In this document: one piece after another, positions 30,339 through 39,434 of the stretch
How the letters are laid out: each line of letters opens with the position of its first letter
Position numbering within the stretch: the stretch's first letter is position 1
NCBI GenBank assembly: GCA_002163115.1
Contig: MAAI01000025.1
Span: 62,001 to 126,000 of the forward strand
DNA: 64,000 nucleotides
Direction of reading: 5' to 3'
Source of the DNA: Methylophaga sp. 41_12_T18
GTDB taxonomy: Bacteria > Pseudomonadota > Gammaproteobacteria > Nitrosococcales > Methylophagaceae
Position numbers and translations under genes: made by a program
Notes under the pieces: model-generated
What the model was told of the DNA's origin: nothing
The model's input: only the letters and a program-made list of their open reading frames with translations
Databases searched by the model: none

Positions 30339-30956
30339 TTAGTCTTGGTTGGTAACCTCATCAGTTATGAACCATGAGTCTAGTTTGCTGATAGCTTCTT
30401 CTTTGCCCGTTTTTTTCAATGAAGAAAATAGCTGCGCGCTTGCCGTTAAGTTCTGCTTTTTTAATTCGGCGGTGACTTTATGTAACGTCGCCATCGCTGC
30501 GCCGCGTTTTAATTTATCAGACTTAGTTAATAAAATATGAACAGACAAATCGGCATGGTTAGCCCAGCCAATCATTTGCAGATCAAAGTCTTTTAATGGA
30601 TGACGAACATCCATCATCAAAATCAGACCGCGCAAAGATTGCCTAGTTTCTAAGTATTTGCCTAAGGTTTGCTGCCAGCGAATTTTCATTTTTTCTGGCA
30701 CTTTAGCGTAACCATAGCCAGGTAAATCGACTAAAGAGCGGCCTTCATCGAGTTCAAAGTAGTTAATCATTTGAGTTCGACCAGGTGTTTTACTGGTTCG
30801 GGCTAAGGATTTAATATCTGTAATGGTATTAATTGCGCTTGATTTCCCCGCATTGGAACGGCCCGCAAATGCGACTTCTATCCCTACATCATCTGGCAGT
30901 TCAGATAGCTGGGTAGCGCTGATTGTATAGTGGGCTTGGCGATAAAGCTGTGACAT
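30339..30956 (-). CDS. engB: ribosome biogenesis GTPase EngB (YihA/YsxC)
   Basis: A 205-aa TrmE-Era-type GTPase required for large-subunit assembly. It has G1 GRSNAGKSS, the G2 region [15 protein letters not shown]3 DLPGYGYAK and G4 TKSD. Length and order are standard. It is transcribed away from cytochrome c4, as in many gammaproteobacteria, but here leads directly into soxC-soxD-glgP. Confidence 0.95.
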   Translation of the reverse strand: MSQLYRQAHYTISATQLSELPDDVGIEVAFAGRSNAGKSSAINTITDIKSLARTSKTPGRTQMINYFELDEGRSLVDLPGYGYAKVPEKMKIRWQQTLGKYLETRQSLRGLILMMDVRHPLKDFDLQMIGWANHADLSVHILLTKSDKLKRGAAMATLHKVTAELKKQNLTASAQLFSSLKKTGKEEAISKLDSWFITDEVTNQD

Positions 30957-31043
30957 ATAATGGACTCAAGATGCAAAAAAACACCAATAAGAGTAGCATA
31001 CCAACAGTTTTATCTACTGATAGTGTTTATAGGGATGATATTA

Positions 31044-31652
31044 ATGAAAAGATTGGTTTTGAGTGTAATTATGTCTGTGGCGTTTTCTGTGGCTAGTCCA
31101 GCAATGGCGGCTGGAGACGTAGCTGCCGGTAAAGGCAAAGCTGTTGCATGTGCTGCTTGTCATGGCAGTGATGGTAATAGCCCTTCAGATATGTTTCCAA
31201 AACTTGCCGGTCAACATGAAGCTTATATCGCAAAACAGTTAGCAGATTTTAAAAGTGCAGCTCGCAAAAATGCGATTATGGCACCAATGGTTGCGACATT
31301 AACAGAGCAGGACATGGCTGATTTAGGTGCTTTTTTTGCCAGTAAAAAAACAACGCCAGGCGCGGTATCTGAAGAATTATTAGCTGCGGGACAACAAGTG
31401 TATCGAGCGGGTAATAAAGAATCAGGTTTACCAGCATGTATGGCATGTCATGGACCAACTGGTGCCGGTGTGCCTGCTGCTAAGTGGCCAGCATTATCAG
31501 GTCAATACAGCAACTATATTGAGGCACAATTAAATGCCTTTGCTGATGGTAGTCGTGACAATGATCCTAATTCAATGATGAGAGATATTGCTCAAAAAAT
31601 GACTAAAGATGAGATTAAGGCGGTTTCTGCCTATGTTTCAGGCTTACACTAG
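31044..31652 (+). CDS. diheme cytochrome c4
   Basis: A 202-aa periplasmic electron carrier to terminal oxidases. The start at 31044 is preferred: AGGG lies 9 nt upstream and the protein then opens with a normal signal peptide (MKRLVLSVIMSVAFSVASPA). Two class I halves carry CAACH (36-40) and CMACH (132-136), each with KLAGQ/ALSGQ and later Met segments. Cytochrome c4 beside engB and dsbA is a conserved arrangement. A terminator follows. Confidence 0.93.
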   Translation: MKRLVLSVIMSVAFSVASPAMAAGDVAAGKGKAVACAACHGSDGNSPSDMFPKLAGQHEAYIAKQLADFKSAARKNAIMAPMVATLTEQDMADLGAFFASKKTTPGAVSEELLAAGQQVYRAGNKESGLPACMACHGPTGAGVPAAKWPALSGQYSNYIEAQLNAFADGSRDNDPNSMMRDIAQKMTKDEIKAVSAYVSGLH

Positions 31653-31671
31653 ACAACTATATTGATACACA

Positions 31672-31704
31672 GTCGCATGGTATTTATCATGCGGCTTCTT
31701 TTTT
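31672..31704 (+). terminator. intrinsic terminator after cytochrome c4
   Basis: An 8-bp stem including one G-T pair (31672-31679 with 31688-31695), an 8-nt loop, then TTCTTTTTT to 31704. It separates cytochrome c4 from resB. Confidence 0.85.
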
Positions 31705-31743
31705 AGTCTGACCCAATCCCAGGTTAGCGATGGTCTTACATTT

Positions 31744-33732
31744 ATGGCTGATTCCAGCACTCCACAAGTTCAGCGCCAGACATTAAGTCAGCGACTTTTT
31801 CTTTTCCTTGGTTCGATGGATCTTGCCATCACTCTGCTGTTGACCTTGGCTATTGCGTCGATAATAGGCACGGTTTTACAACAGAATCAGCCCTATACAG
31901 ATTATGTCATCAAGTTTGGCCCTTTTTGGTTTGAACTTTTTGAATCGGCTGGTTTATATGATGTCTATAGCTCGCTGTGGTTTTTAGCTATTTTGACCTT
32001 ATTAGTTATTTCGACATCGGTGTGTGTTATTCGCCATACCCCTTCAATGTTGCGTGATATGTGGAATTTGCGTACTCATGTGCAAGAAAAGTCATTACAA
32101 GCACTGAAGCATAATGAACGTTGGACGGTGGCTAGCCAAGCTGAACAGACGGCAAATGCATTACAAGTAGAGTTTGCCAAGCAAGGTTTTCGAGTTAAGC
32201 AAACGATAAAGCCGGAAGGTATTTTAGTTTCAGCCATGCGCGGCGGCATGAATCGTATGGGCTATATCTTGACGCATTCGGCGATTGTGGTGATCTGTCT
32301 CGGCGGTTTATTAGATAGTAATTTACCATTAAAGTGGGCTGAGTGGCGGGGCACGATAAAGATTGAAACTCGAGATATTGCTGTGTCAGAAATACCGGAA
32401 GCCAGTAAATTACCGGTAGGAAGGCAAGCATTTCGAGGCAGCATCAATATCCCTGAAGGTCGCTCTTCTAGCATTGCTTTTGTTGCCATGCGTGATGGTT
32501 ACCTGGTGCAGTCGTTGCCATTTAGGATTGAAGTTAAAGATTTTCGCATTGAGCACTATGCAACCGGCCAACCAAAATCATTTGAAACTGATCTCGTGAT
32601 TCATGACACTGATTTAGCGGAGCCACTGGCTACCACGATATCAGTCAATCATCCGTTGATTTATAAAGGTTATGCTATTTATCAAGCTAGCTTTAGTGAT
32701 GGCGGCTCTAAATTAGAGATTGAAGCTTGGCCTTTTGCAGCGGCACAAGCTACCTTGGTGGAAACAAAAGTATTTGAAAATACCCAGTTTCACTGGGGGA
32801 AACAACAATTTCAGTTAGAAATGACGGCATTTAGACCGTTTAATATCAACCCTGATCCGACCGAAGAAGATCCAGCGAGGCTGCGTAATTTCGGCCCGAC
32901 CATGGGTTTTAAATTACGGTCGGAAACAGGAGAGGCGTTAGAGTACTTAAACTACATGTTGCCAGTACAGCGCGAAGGACGAGATTTCTTTTTAAGTGGC
33001 GTGCGTTCTAGTCCTGCCGATGAGTTTGGTTATTTATATATTCCAGTGGACTCACAAGGTGAAATTACCGGCTTTAATCAGTTTTTAATGCGGGTAAGAG
33101 ATAAGGCCTTGGTTGCTGAAATTGCTCAGCAAATGATGGCCGAAACCTTAGCGGCAATTAACAGTGATGAACAAAACTTGCAGCAAAGCTTACAGTCGAC
33201 ATTAGTCAAACTAATAGCGATGTTTGAGCAAGGTGGTTTTGCATCGGTAACTGAGTTCATTGAAACCAGTTTGCCGGAAGTGGAACGTGCTAGTTTAGGA
33301 CCTGCTTATTTGGCGATGTTGCGTGAGATGTTGGCGCGTATTTATTTTAGTGATCTCAGTGATAATGAAATGGTTGCTGACGAGCAATTATTATTTTTGC
33401 AAGATGCGGTCGACGCGATGGGTAGTTTACCTCGCTATGGTTCGCCTGTTTATTTGATGTTAACGGATTATGAGCAAGTAGAAGCTAGTGGTTTACAAGT
33501 GGCTCATGCTCCAGGTAAACCGGTGGTGTATTTAGGCTGTGCATTTTTAATTACCGGTGTTTTCTTATTGTTTTATTTACCGCAACGCCGTTTCTGGGCA
33601 CTAGCAAAAACACAACAACAAGGCTCGACAGTAATTTTAGCGGGTATGAGTAATCGTAATTCACGTGATTTCGAACCCTTTTTTGAACAAATTTCTAATC
33701 GCTTAAAACAACTCGATGGGAACTCTCATTGA
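31744..33732 (+). CDS. resB: cytochrome c biogenesis protein ResB
   Basis: Membrane component of System II cytochrome c maturation, which with CcsA exports heme and ligates it to apocytochromes. The 662-aa protein has three N-terminal transmembrane helices (SMDLAITLLLTLAIASIIGTVLQQNQPY is diagnostic, at about 24-52), a large periplasmic domain, and a fourth helix near residue 600. Length fits the proteobacterial type. It is followed by ccsA after 47 nt. Confidence 0.93.
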   Translation: MADSSTPQVQRQTLSQRLFLFLGSMDLAITLLLTLAIASIIGTVLQQNQPYTDYVIKFGPFWFELFESAGLYDVYSSLWFLAILTLLVISTSVCVIRHTPSMLRDMWNLRTHVQEKSLQALKHNERWTVASQAEQTANALQVEFAKQGFRVKQTIKPEGILVSAMRGGMNRMGYILTHSAIVVICLGGLLDSNLPLKWAEWRGTIKIETRDIAVSEIPEASKLPVGRQAFRGSINIPEGRSSSIAFVAMRDGYLVQSLPFRIEVKDFRIEHYATGQPKSFETDLVIHDTDLAEPLATTISVNHPLIYKGYAIYQASFSDGGSKLEIEAWPFAAAQATLVETKVFENTQFHWGKQQFQLEMTAFRPFNINPDPTEEDPARLRNFGPTMGFKLRSETGEALEYLNYMLPVQREGRDFFLSGVRSSPADEFGYLYIPVDSQGEITGFNQFLMRVRDKALVAEIAQQMMAETLAAINSDEQNLQQSLQSTLVKLIAMFEQGGFASVTEFIETSLPEVERASLGPAYLAMLREMLARIYFSDLSDNEMVADEQLLFLQDAVDAMGSLPRYGSPVYLMLTDYEQVEASGLQVAHAPGKPVVYLGCAFLITGVFLLFYLPQRRFWALAKTQQQGSTVILAGMSNRNSRDFEPFFEQISNRLKQLDGNSH

Positions 33733-33779
33733 TTTAAATGTTCATAGCTTTTGTAATTTAACCCAGTAATGAAAAACTA

Positions 33780-34937
33780 ATGACAACAAAAATAGGCACA
33801 CTCAATCTGATTGAAGATCGTCCACTTATACAGTGGTTATGGCGTGGTGCAATGGCTTTGGCTGCACTGGCGCTACTAGTAATCTATGCTGATGTATTTG
33901 ATGTATACGAAATAAGCATAGTGATTTTTACTGCGGTAACGATGGCATTGTTAGGCCAAAATTGGGCCGGCTTTAGGCATCATAGTATTACGGTAACGAT
34001 ATTAAGCTTGCTTGCCATTCAACGCTATGGCGCAGATTTATCGTTAGCCGATAGCGACTTTTTATTAAGTTATATCTTAGCCAGTCAGTCAGCCTTTATG
34101 TGGATGAGTGCTTTGTTTGTGTTGGCGACGGTAACGTATTTCATTGGACTGATATTGCGTTCTGATTTCACCCAGCAGGTTGGTACTGGCTTAACCTGGT
34201 CGGCAGCGACCATGGGCATGGTCGGCTTGATGGTACGCTGGAAAGAATCTTACCTTATTGGTGTTGATGTAGGCCATATTCCGGTTAGCAACCTCTATGA
34301 AGTCTTTATTTTGTTTGCAGTGATGACCTCCATAATCTATTTGTTTTACGAACGTCGCTATCAAGTACGTAGTTTAGGTGGCTTTGTTTTATTAGTGATC
34401 AGTGCGGCAGTTGTATTTCAACTTTGGTATGCCTTTGAACGTAACGCTCATGAAATTCAGCCATTGGTGCCGGCATTGCAAAGCTATTGGATGAAAATTC
34501 ATGTGCCTGCTAATTTTGTCGGCTATGGCACCTTTGCTATGGCAGCAATGATTGGTGTGGCTTACCTATTGGTGTCATGGCGCCAACAAGTTAAAGCGGA
34601 CTCACGCTTGGTTCAATCAATGCCTTCATTAGCAATAATGGATGAGCTGATGTACAAGGCGATAGCATTAGGTTTTGCCTTCTTTACCGTGGCAACTATT
34701 CTGGGCGCCTTATGGGCGGCAGAAGCTTGGGGTGGCTACTGGTCTTGGGATCCGAAAGAAACATGGGCTTTGATTGTGTGGTTAAATTACGCCGCCTGGT
34801 TGCATATGCGGATGACAAAAGGCTGGGGTGGTCGACCTATGGCTTGGTGGGCAGTAATTGGCTTATTTGTCACTTTGTTTGCTTTTCTTGGCGTTAATAT
34901 GTTTTTGTCAGGCCTGCATTCTTACGGCACTTTATAA
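33780..34937 (+). CDS. ccsA: cytochrome c biogenesis protein CcsA/ResC
   Basis: A 385-aa polytopic heme-handling protein. The WWD domain AAEAWGGYWSWDPKE (near residue 320), flanked by conserved membrane histidines (for example in WMKIHVPANFVGYG), defines the CcsA/ResC family. It completes System II with ResB. The following dsbA gives the thiol chemistry such a pathway requires. Starts ATG at 33780. Confidence 0.94.
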   Translation: MTTKIGTLNLIEDRPLIQWLWRGAMALAALALLVIYADVFDVYEISIVIFTAVTMALLGQNWAGFRHHSITVTILSLLAIQRYGADLSLADSDFLLSYILASQSAFMWMSALFVLATVTYFIGLILRSDFTQQVGTGLTWSAATMGMVGLMVRWKESYLIGVDVGHIPVSNLYEVFILFAVMTSIIYLFYERRYQVRSLGGFVLLVISAAVVFQLWYAFERNAHEIQPLVPALQSYWMKIHVPANFVGYGTFAMAAMIGVAYLLVSWRQQVKADSRLVQSMPSLAIMDELMYKAIALGFAFFTVATILGALWAAEAWGGYWSWDPKETWALIVWLNYAAWLHMRMTKGWGGRPMAWWAVIGLFVTLFAFLGVNMFLSGLHSYGTL

Positions 34938-34966
34938 CATTCTAAATAGTACATAAGGATAAAAAT

Positions 34967-35596
34967 ATGAACAAAATGGTAACAGTAGTCGCAGCCGTCG
35001 CAGGCTTGTTTTTATCTGCAAGTGCAGTAGCAATGCCGATGGCTTATGTCGAAGGCGTGCACTACAAGCCGACGGCACAGCGTATGGCGACGAATGATGA
35101 CAACACTGTTGAAGTGGTTGAGCTGTTTTCATATAGCTGCCCGCATTGTTTTCGTCTAGATCCGCAAGTAATGGAGTGGAAAAAAACACTACCTGAAAAT
35201 GTAAAATTCGTGGCGGTGCCAGCTATCTTTCGTGACAGCTGGTTACAATTAGCTAGAGTTTTTTACGCAGCTGAAGTAACGGGTGACTTAGCAACACTAC
35301 ATAGCAAGTTATTTAATGCTATTCATGTTGAAAAGCGTCGATTAACTACAGAAAAACAGTTATTAGACTTTGTGGCTGAACAAGGTATAGACCGTGCTGA
35401 GTTTGAAAAAACGATGAATTCTTTCACAGTGAAATCTAAAGTGAAAAAAGCATTGGTAATGAGTCAAACGTCAGGAATTACCGGTGTTCCAGCAATGATT
35501 GTGAACGGTAAATTTCGTACTGATGCGCCATTGGCGGGCAGCATGGAAGAGATGTTAGAAACGGTTGATTTCTTAATTCAACAAGAAACAAAATAA
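34967..35596 (+). CDS. dsbA: thiol:disulfide interchange protein DsbA
   Basis: Periplasmic oxidant that introduces disulfides into exported proteins. The 209-aa product has a signal peptide (ending near SAVA), the active site CPHC in FSYSCPHCFRLDP, an inserted helical domain and the cis-Pro region TGVPAMIVNGKF. AAGGAT lies about 6 nt before the ATG. It closes the cytochrome maturation cluster and is followed by a strong terminator. Confidence 0.95.
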   Translation: MNKMVTVVAAVAGLFLSASAVAMPMAYVEGVHYKPTAQRMATNDDNTVEVVELFSYSCPHCFRLDPQVMEWKKTLPENVKFVAVPAIFRDSWLQLARVFYAAEVTGDLATLHSKLFNAIHVEKRRLTTEKQLLDFVAEQGIDRAEFEKTMNSFTVKSKVKKALVMSQTSGITGVPAMIVNGKFRTDAPLAGSMEEMLETVDFLIQQETK

Positions 35597-35611
35597 TTAC
35601 ATTCAAACAAT

Positions 35612-35648
35612 AAAGCTCCCTGACAGAACTGTCAGGGAGCTTTGTTTT
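35612..35648. terminator. bidirectional intrinsic terminator
   Basis: A perfect 13-bp stem (35612-35624 with 35631-35643) with a 6-nt loop, then TTTGTTTT. It lies between convergent dsbA and the GGEEF gene; T-rich ends exist on both strands. Confidence 0.92.
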
Positions 35649-37281
35649 AATCTTCTGAGCTACAACGGTTACGGCCACCTTCTTTAGCTTGATATAAGGC
35701 CGTATCAGCACGCTTAAATACATCATCGACGCTGTCACCGGGTCTAAACGTGGCTAGACCAGCAGAAGCTGTAATAAATACCCGTTTATCTTCATAATGA
35801 AACTTTGATTTTTCAACTTTCTCTCTTATTTTATTAGCTAAAATAAGCGCATCTTCTAAGCGTGTTTCTGGAAAAACACCCATAAACTCTTCGCCACCAA
35901 AACGAGCAATAAAGTCAGCATCACGGGTGGCTTTTTGAAAAATACCGGCAATGGTTTTTAACACTTTATCGCCAGCGGCATGGCCGTAGTTATCATTGAC
36001 CCGTTTAAAATAATCAACATCCCAAATGACAATACTCAACGGCTTTTGATAGCGTTGCCAGCGAGAAAACTCCTTCTCTAATACTTCATTTAAGGCTTGG
36101 CGATTCCAAATCCCAGTTAACGCATCTTTTAAAGCTAAGTTACGTGACTTGTCGGCAGCCTGACGTAAATCAACCGTTTCTTGCTCCATTGTTTTGATAC
36201 GCTGATTGAGTTCTAAAATTTGTTGTTGTGATTGTTCAAATTGGTCATGATCAGATTTTTGATATCGCTCAAAATGTTGATCGAGAAAATCTAGACGCTC
36301 GGTAACGGTAGACTTAAGTTGTTCAAGATTGTCTGCTCCTTGGACATTATCGCGCAGCTCTAATACGCCATCCTCAACAGCTTGGCCAAGCACTGTACGT
36401 TCTTTGTAGGCCTCAGCATTGTCATCAGTGGCTTTACGAATATGTTGATCAAACTCGTTTAAGCGTTCGGTGAGGCCGGTTAAAAAAGCTTGATACTCTT
36501 GCTTTTCAGTCACCACCATTGAGCCTAGCTCACTGACAATATCAGCGATTTCATTGATAATATTGGGCAGCTGATGATCATCAATCCCATTTTCTAATTG
36601 GTGGCGAAGTTTGGTCGACTTTTTGCTTAAACCATTGGGTAGGGAGAGTCGCTCAAGTAACTGCATTAACATGAAATTGATTGGTATAGCGGCAGTGTTG
36701 CTTTGCTTTTCATCATCATCGAGAGTGGAATTCTCGACTGAGCTACTCGGCTGCTCTTGTTCTTTGCTTGGCTTACCAATGCCGAATAAATGGAAGCTAA
36801 ATCCTTTACTGGGTTTTTGTTCAGCCGTGGTGAGGCAACTATTTATCAACATTAACAGTTCAGGGATGAGTGAAGTGACTTCACTACTAGAAGCTGAGTT
36901 AAGTTGCTTAACTAGGTTTTTTGCGTCCATTTTAAATGTTTTGCGAATTTTGAGTGACTTTAATAAGTCAGCCAGAATCTGGCCAGAAGAAATCGTATTG
37001 TCTTTGGTTTTGCTTACTTCCATTCGAGCAATGGCTTTTTCCATTTGCTCGAGGATGTACTGAATATCTTTCTGCTCACCATTGTTGCCACGTAATACTT
37101 TGCGTAATGATTTTAGCTGTTTATCTAAAGATGAATCTAAACCTTGAGCAGCAAGTGCTAAACGGCCTAAGCTACGTTGTAATAACTCATCGTAACTTTG
37201 CTGCTGCTCTAGTGTGGTGATTGATTGGTAGTATTTTTGTTTCCATTCTTCTAATTGTTGCTTTAAATCATCATTCGCCAT
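35647..37281 (-). CDS. soluble coiled-coil diguanylate cyclase (GGEEF)
   Basis: A 544-aa cytoplasmic protein with no membrane segment. Residues 1-370 are helical and Gln/Glu/Leu-rich with several coiled-coil stretches, and an acidic, low-complexity linker near 175-195. The C-terminal GGDEF domain has ARFGGEEF with an RDAD inhibitory site five residues before it, so an active cyclase is predicted. Position beside dsbA recalls Pseudomonas DgcP, but orthology is not established here. It follows mltF by 14 nt and is probably co-transcribed. Confidence 0.88.
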   Translation of the reverse strand: MANDDLKQQLEEWKQKYYQSITTLEQQQSYDELLQRSLGRLALAAQGLDSSLDKQLKSLRKVLRGNNGEQKDIQYILEQMEKAIARMEVSKTKDNTISSGQILADLLKSLKIRKTFKMDAKNLVKQLNSASSSEVTSLIPELLMLINSCLTTAEQKPSKGFSFHLFGIGKPSKEQEQPSSSVENSTLDDDEKQSNTAAIPINFMLMQLLERLSLPNGLSKKSTKLRHQLENGIDDHQLPNIINEIADIVSELGSMVVTEKQEYQAFLTGLTERLNEFDQHIRKATDDNAEAYKERTVLGQAVEDGVLELRDNVQGADNLEQLKSTVTERLDFLDQHFERYQKSDHDQFEQSQQQILELNQRIKTMEQETVDLRQAADKSRNLALKDALTGIWNRQALNEVLEKEFSRWQRYQKPLSIVIWDVDYFKRVNDNYGHAAGDKVLKTIAGIFQKATRDADFIARFGGEEFMGVFPETRLEDALILANKIREKVEKSKFHYEDKRVFITASAGLATFRPGDSVDDVFKRADTALYQAKEGGRNRCSSED

Positions 37282-37295
37282 TCTAAAGTCCTTTA

Positions 37296-38693
37296 TTACA
37301 GGGCTGACGGAAATTGTGATGGAGTGGTATCCATATCAAGTTCAGGAACATCACCTGTTTGTTGGTGATGTAATAAAATATCGTAATAGCGACGAATATT
37401 ATCAATATAATGCACTGGTTCGCCACCTCGGGCATAACCATAGCGTGTTTGTTCATACCATTGCTTTTTAGATAATAAGGGTAATATTTGCCGAATATCT
37501 GACCACAGGTCTGGATTCTTATCTTGGCGCTGCGTTAATACGCGTGCATCTTCGATGTGACCGTAACCTAAGTTATATGATGCTAGGGCAATCCACAGCC
37601 GATCAGGTTCAGTGATGCGCTCAGGCAAGCGATCCCGAATATAAGACAGGTATTTTGCTCCAGCATAAATACTCTGTGAAGGATCTTCACGATCATCTAC
37701 CTTCATCTGTTTAGCGGTTGCTTGAGTTAGCATCATCAGCCCTCTAACGCCGGTACTTGATACTGCGTCAGGGTTCCAATGTGATTCTTGATAAGAGATA
37801 GCAGCTAGTAACCGCCAATCAAAATCAAATTCACGAGCCGCATGTTCAAATAAGGCTTGATACTTAGGTAGGTGAGTTAAGATTCGGCGGTGCAGTGCAC
37901 GGGTATCGACATAATCAAAACGGCGGATATGACCATAATATTTTTCTATTAACTGATCTAACTCACCTGACTTTTTGATGGCTTCAAAAAATAATGCCAC
38001 TTCATTATAGAGTGAGCCATCTTCAGATAGCGGCATCGCCCACGCTAAAGGCTGTGGTTTAGAAATATCAAAGGCGACGCGTAATTCTGGAAATAGAGTT
38101 TGATTAGCGGCAATTTCATTCGAATCAGCGATGGTGTAATCAATCATTTCCAGCTGTACTAGTTCTAGTAAACCGCTGCTATCAATGTCACTATTTTCAG
38201 TCCAGAGCAGTTCTGGAACTTCTTGTTGATAAGATCGTAATTGTTCAACATGACTGCTAGCCGTGATAACTTCTAAGTGACCATTTGTTAAGGCGGTGAT
38301 ATTTTTTGGTTTTTTAGTACCTTGCCGATAAACAAGCTGTTGAGTGACTTCTTGATAAACGGGGCCAAAACGAATGACATCTTTGCGGGCAGAAGTAACT
38401 GTTAAGCCTGCGGCAGCAATATCTGCTTTTCCTTGCTCGATCAACGTCAGCATATTGCTTAAATTATCTGGAATGACTATTTTTAAATGGACATTTAAAT
38501 GCTGGGCGAACATTTGAGCTAGTTCATATTCAAAACCAGCTAGTTGCTCGCCTTTTACATAATAACTAGTCGGTCCATAACGAGTTAAAACGCGTAATTC
38601 ACCTCGCTCTATAATTTCTTCTAAATGTGGCTGTGCTTCGTCGCAAGCAACGATTAAAGATATAGCCAACAGGAGTAGAAAAATGCGTTTCAA
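37296..38693 (-). CDS. mltF: membrane-bound lytic murein transglycosylase F, lipoprotein form
   Basis: Cleaves peptidoglycan with formation of 1,6-anhydro ends. About 466 aa: an N-terminal solute-binding (SBP_bac_3) domain at about 35-250 (RVLTRYGPTSYYV...GFEYELAQMFA), then an SLT domain with catalytic Glu in AISYQESHWNP. The TTG at 38693 gives MKRIFLLLLAISLIVAC, a compact lipoprotein signal with lipobox IVAC; an in-frame GTG at 38750 would add 19 residues. Asp follows the lipidated Cys, which in E. coli signals inner-membrane retention. Confidence 0.9.
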   Translation of the reverse strand: MKRIFLLLLAISLIVACDEAQPHLEEIIERGELRVLTRYGPTSYYVKGEQLAGFEYELAQMFAQHLNVHLKIVIPDNLSNMLTLIEQGKADIAAAGLTVTSARKDVIRFGPVYQEVTQQLVYRQGTKKPKNITALTNGHLEVITASSHVEQLRSYQQEVPELLWTENSDIDSSGLLELVQLEMIDYTIADSNEIAANQTLFPELRVAFDISKPQPLAWAMPLSEDGSLYNEVALFFEAIKKSGELDQLIEKYYGHIRRFDYVDTRALHRRILTHLPKYQALFEHAAREFDFDWRLLAAISYQESHWNPDAVSSTGVRGLMMLTQATAKQMKVDDREDPSQSIYAGAKYLSYIRDRLPERITEPDRLWIALASYNLGYGHIEDARVLTQRQDKNPDLWSDIRQILPLLSKKQWYEQTRYGYARGGEPVHYIDNIRRYYDILLHHQQTGDVPELDMDTTPSQFPSAL

Positions 38694-38978
38694 TTTTGAG
38701 CCTAATAAGGGATGAGTTTTGATTATCTCCTCATATTGACCTATTTGCACTGTTTTAAGTTTTGTCTTTAGTAAAGAATATTGTTTTTATTAGAGTTTTT
38801 CTAAGAACACTTATAATTTGTAAGCTTTTTGGATTAGTTGTTATCTTTATCAATGCGGCAGAGTGATTATTGCCAGTAGCTAGATTGCTGTACATGCTAC
38901 TGCTGCGCAGTTTTATTGTTGCTGTAGCTAGTGAAGAAATTTATTCAGTGGGGGAATCTAAACCGGGGGAACGGCAGG

Positions 38979-39434
38979 TTATAGTTTACGGCGAGCGCGA
39001 AAAAAGTCTCGTAGTAGCTCTGCGCTTTGTTCGGCTAAAACGCCTTGCTTACAGTCAACGTGATGATTAAGTGCTTTGGTATTAAAGATATCAAAGCAAC
39101 TGCCCGCAGCACCGGTTTTAGGTTCTTTAGCTGCATATATGACTCGGTCAATTCGAGCATGCACTAAAGCGCCAGCGCACATTAAACAGGGTTCTAGAGT
39201 GACGTATAAAGTCGCCCCAGGCAGCCGATAATTATTTTCTTTCTGACAAGCATTACGCAAAGCATTTATTTCGGCATGTGCGGTTGGATCATGGTTGATA
39301 ATGGGTTGATTCCAGCCTTCGCCTAATATTTGACCGTCTTTAACGATCACTGCGCCGACAGGGACTTCACCTTGTAACTCTGCTTGTTGTGCCAAGGCTA
39401 GAGCATGGGACATCCAACGTATATCTTCAGACAT
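38979..39434 (-). CDS. tadA: tRNA(adenine34) deaminase TadA
   Basis: Deaminates A34 to inosine in tRNA-Arg(ACG). The 151-aa zinc enzyme has HAEINAL (ligand His and proton-shuttle Glu) and PCLMCAGALVHAR (ligand Cys pair). The EVPVGAVIVKDGQILGEGWN opening is standard. The start overlaps the waaA end by 8 nt. No gene is supported in the next 230 nt or so up to mltF. Confidence 0.95.
   Translation of the reverse strand: MSEDIRWMSHALALAQQAELQGEVPVGAVIVKDGQILGEGWNQPIINHDPTAHAEINALRNACQKENNYRLPGATLYVTLEPCLMCAGALVHARIDRVIYAAKEPKTGAAGSCFDIFNTKALNHHVDCKQGVLAEQSAELLRDFFRARRKL

Noticed and set aside
38870-39070. 66-aa plus-strand frame between mltF and tadA
   Set aside because: Overlaps the tadA 3-prime end on the other strand, lacks a ribosome site and has no recognisable content.
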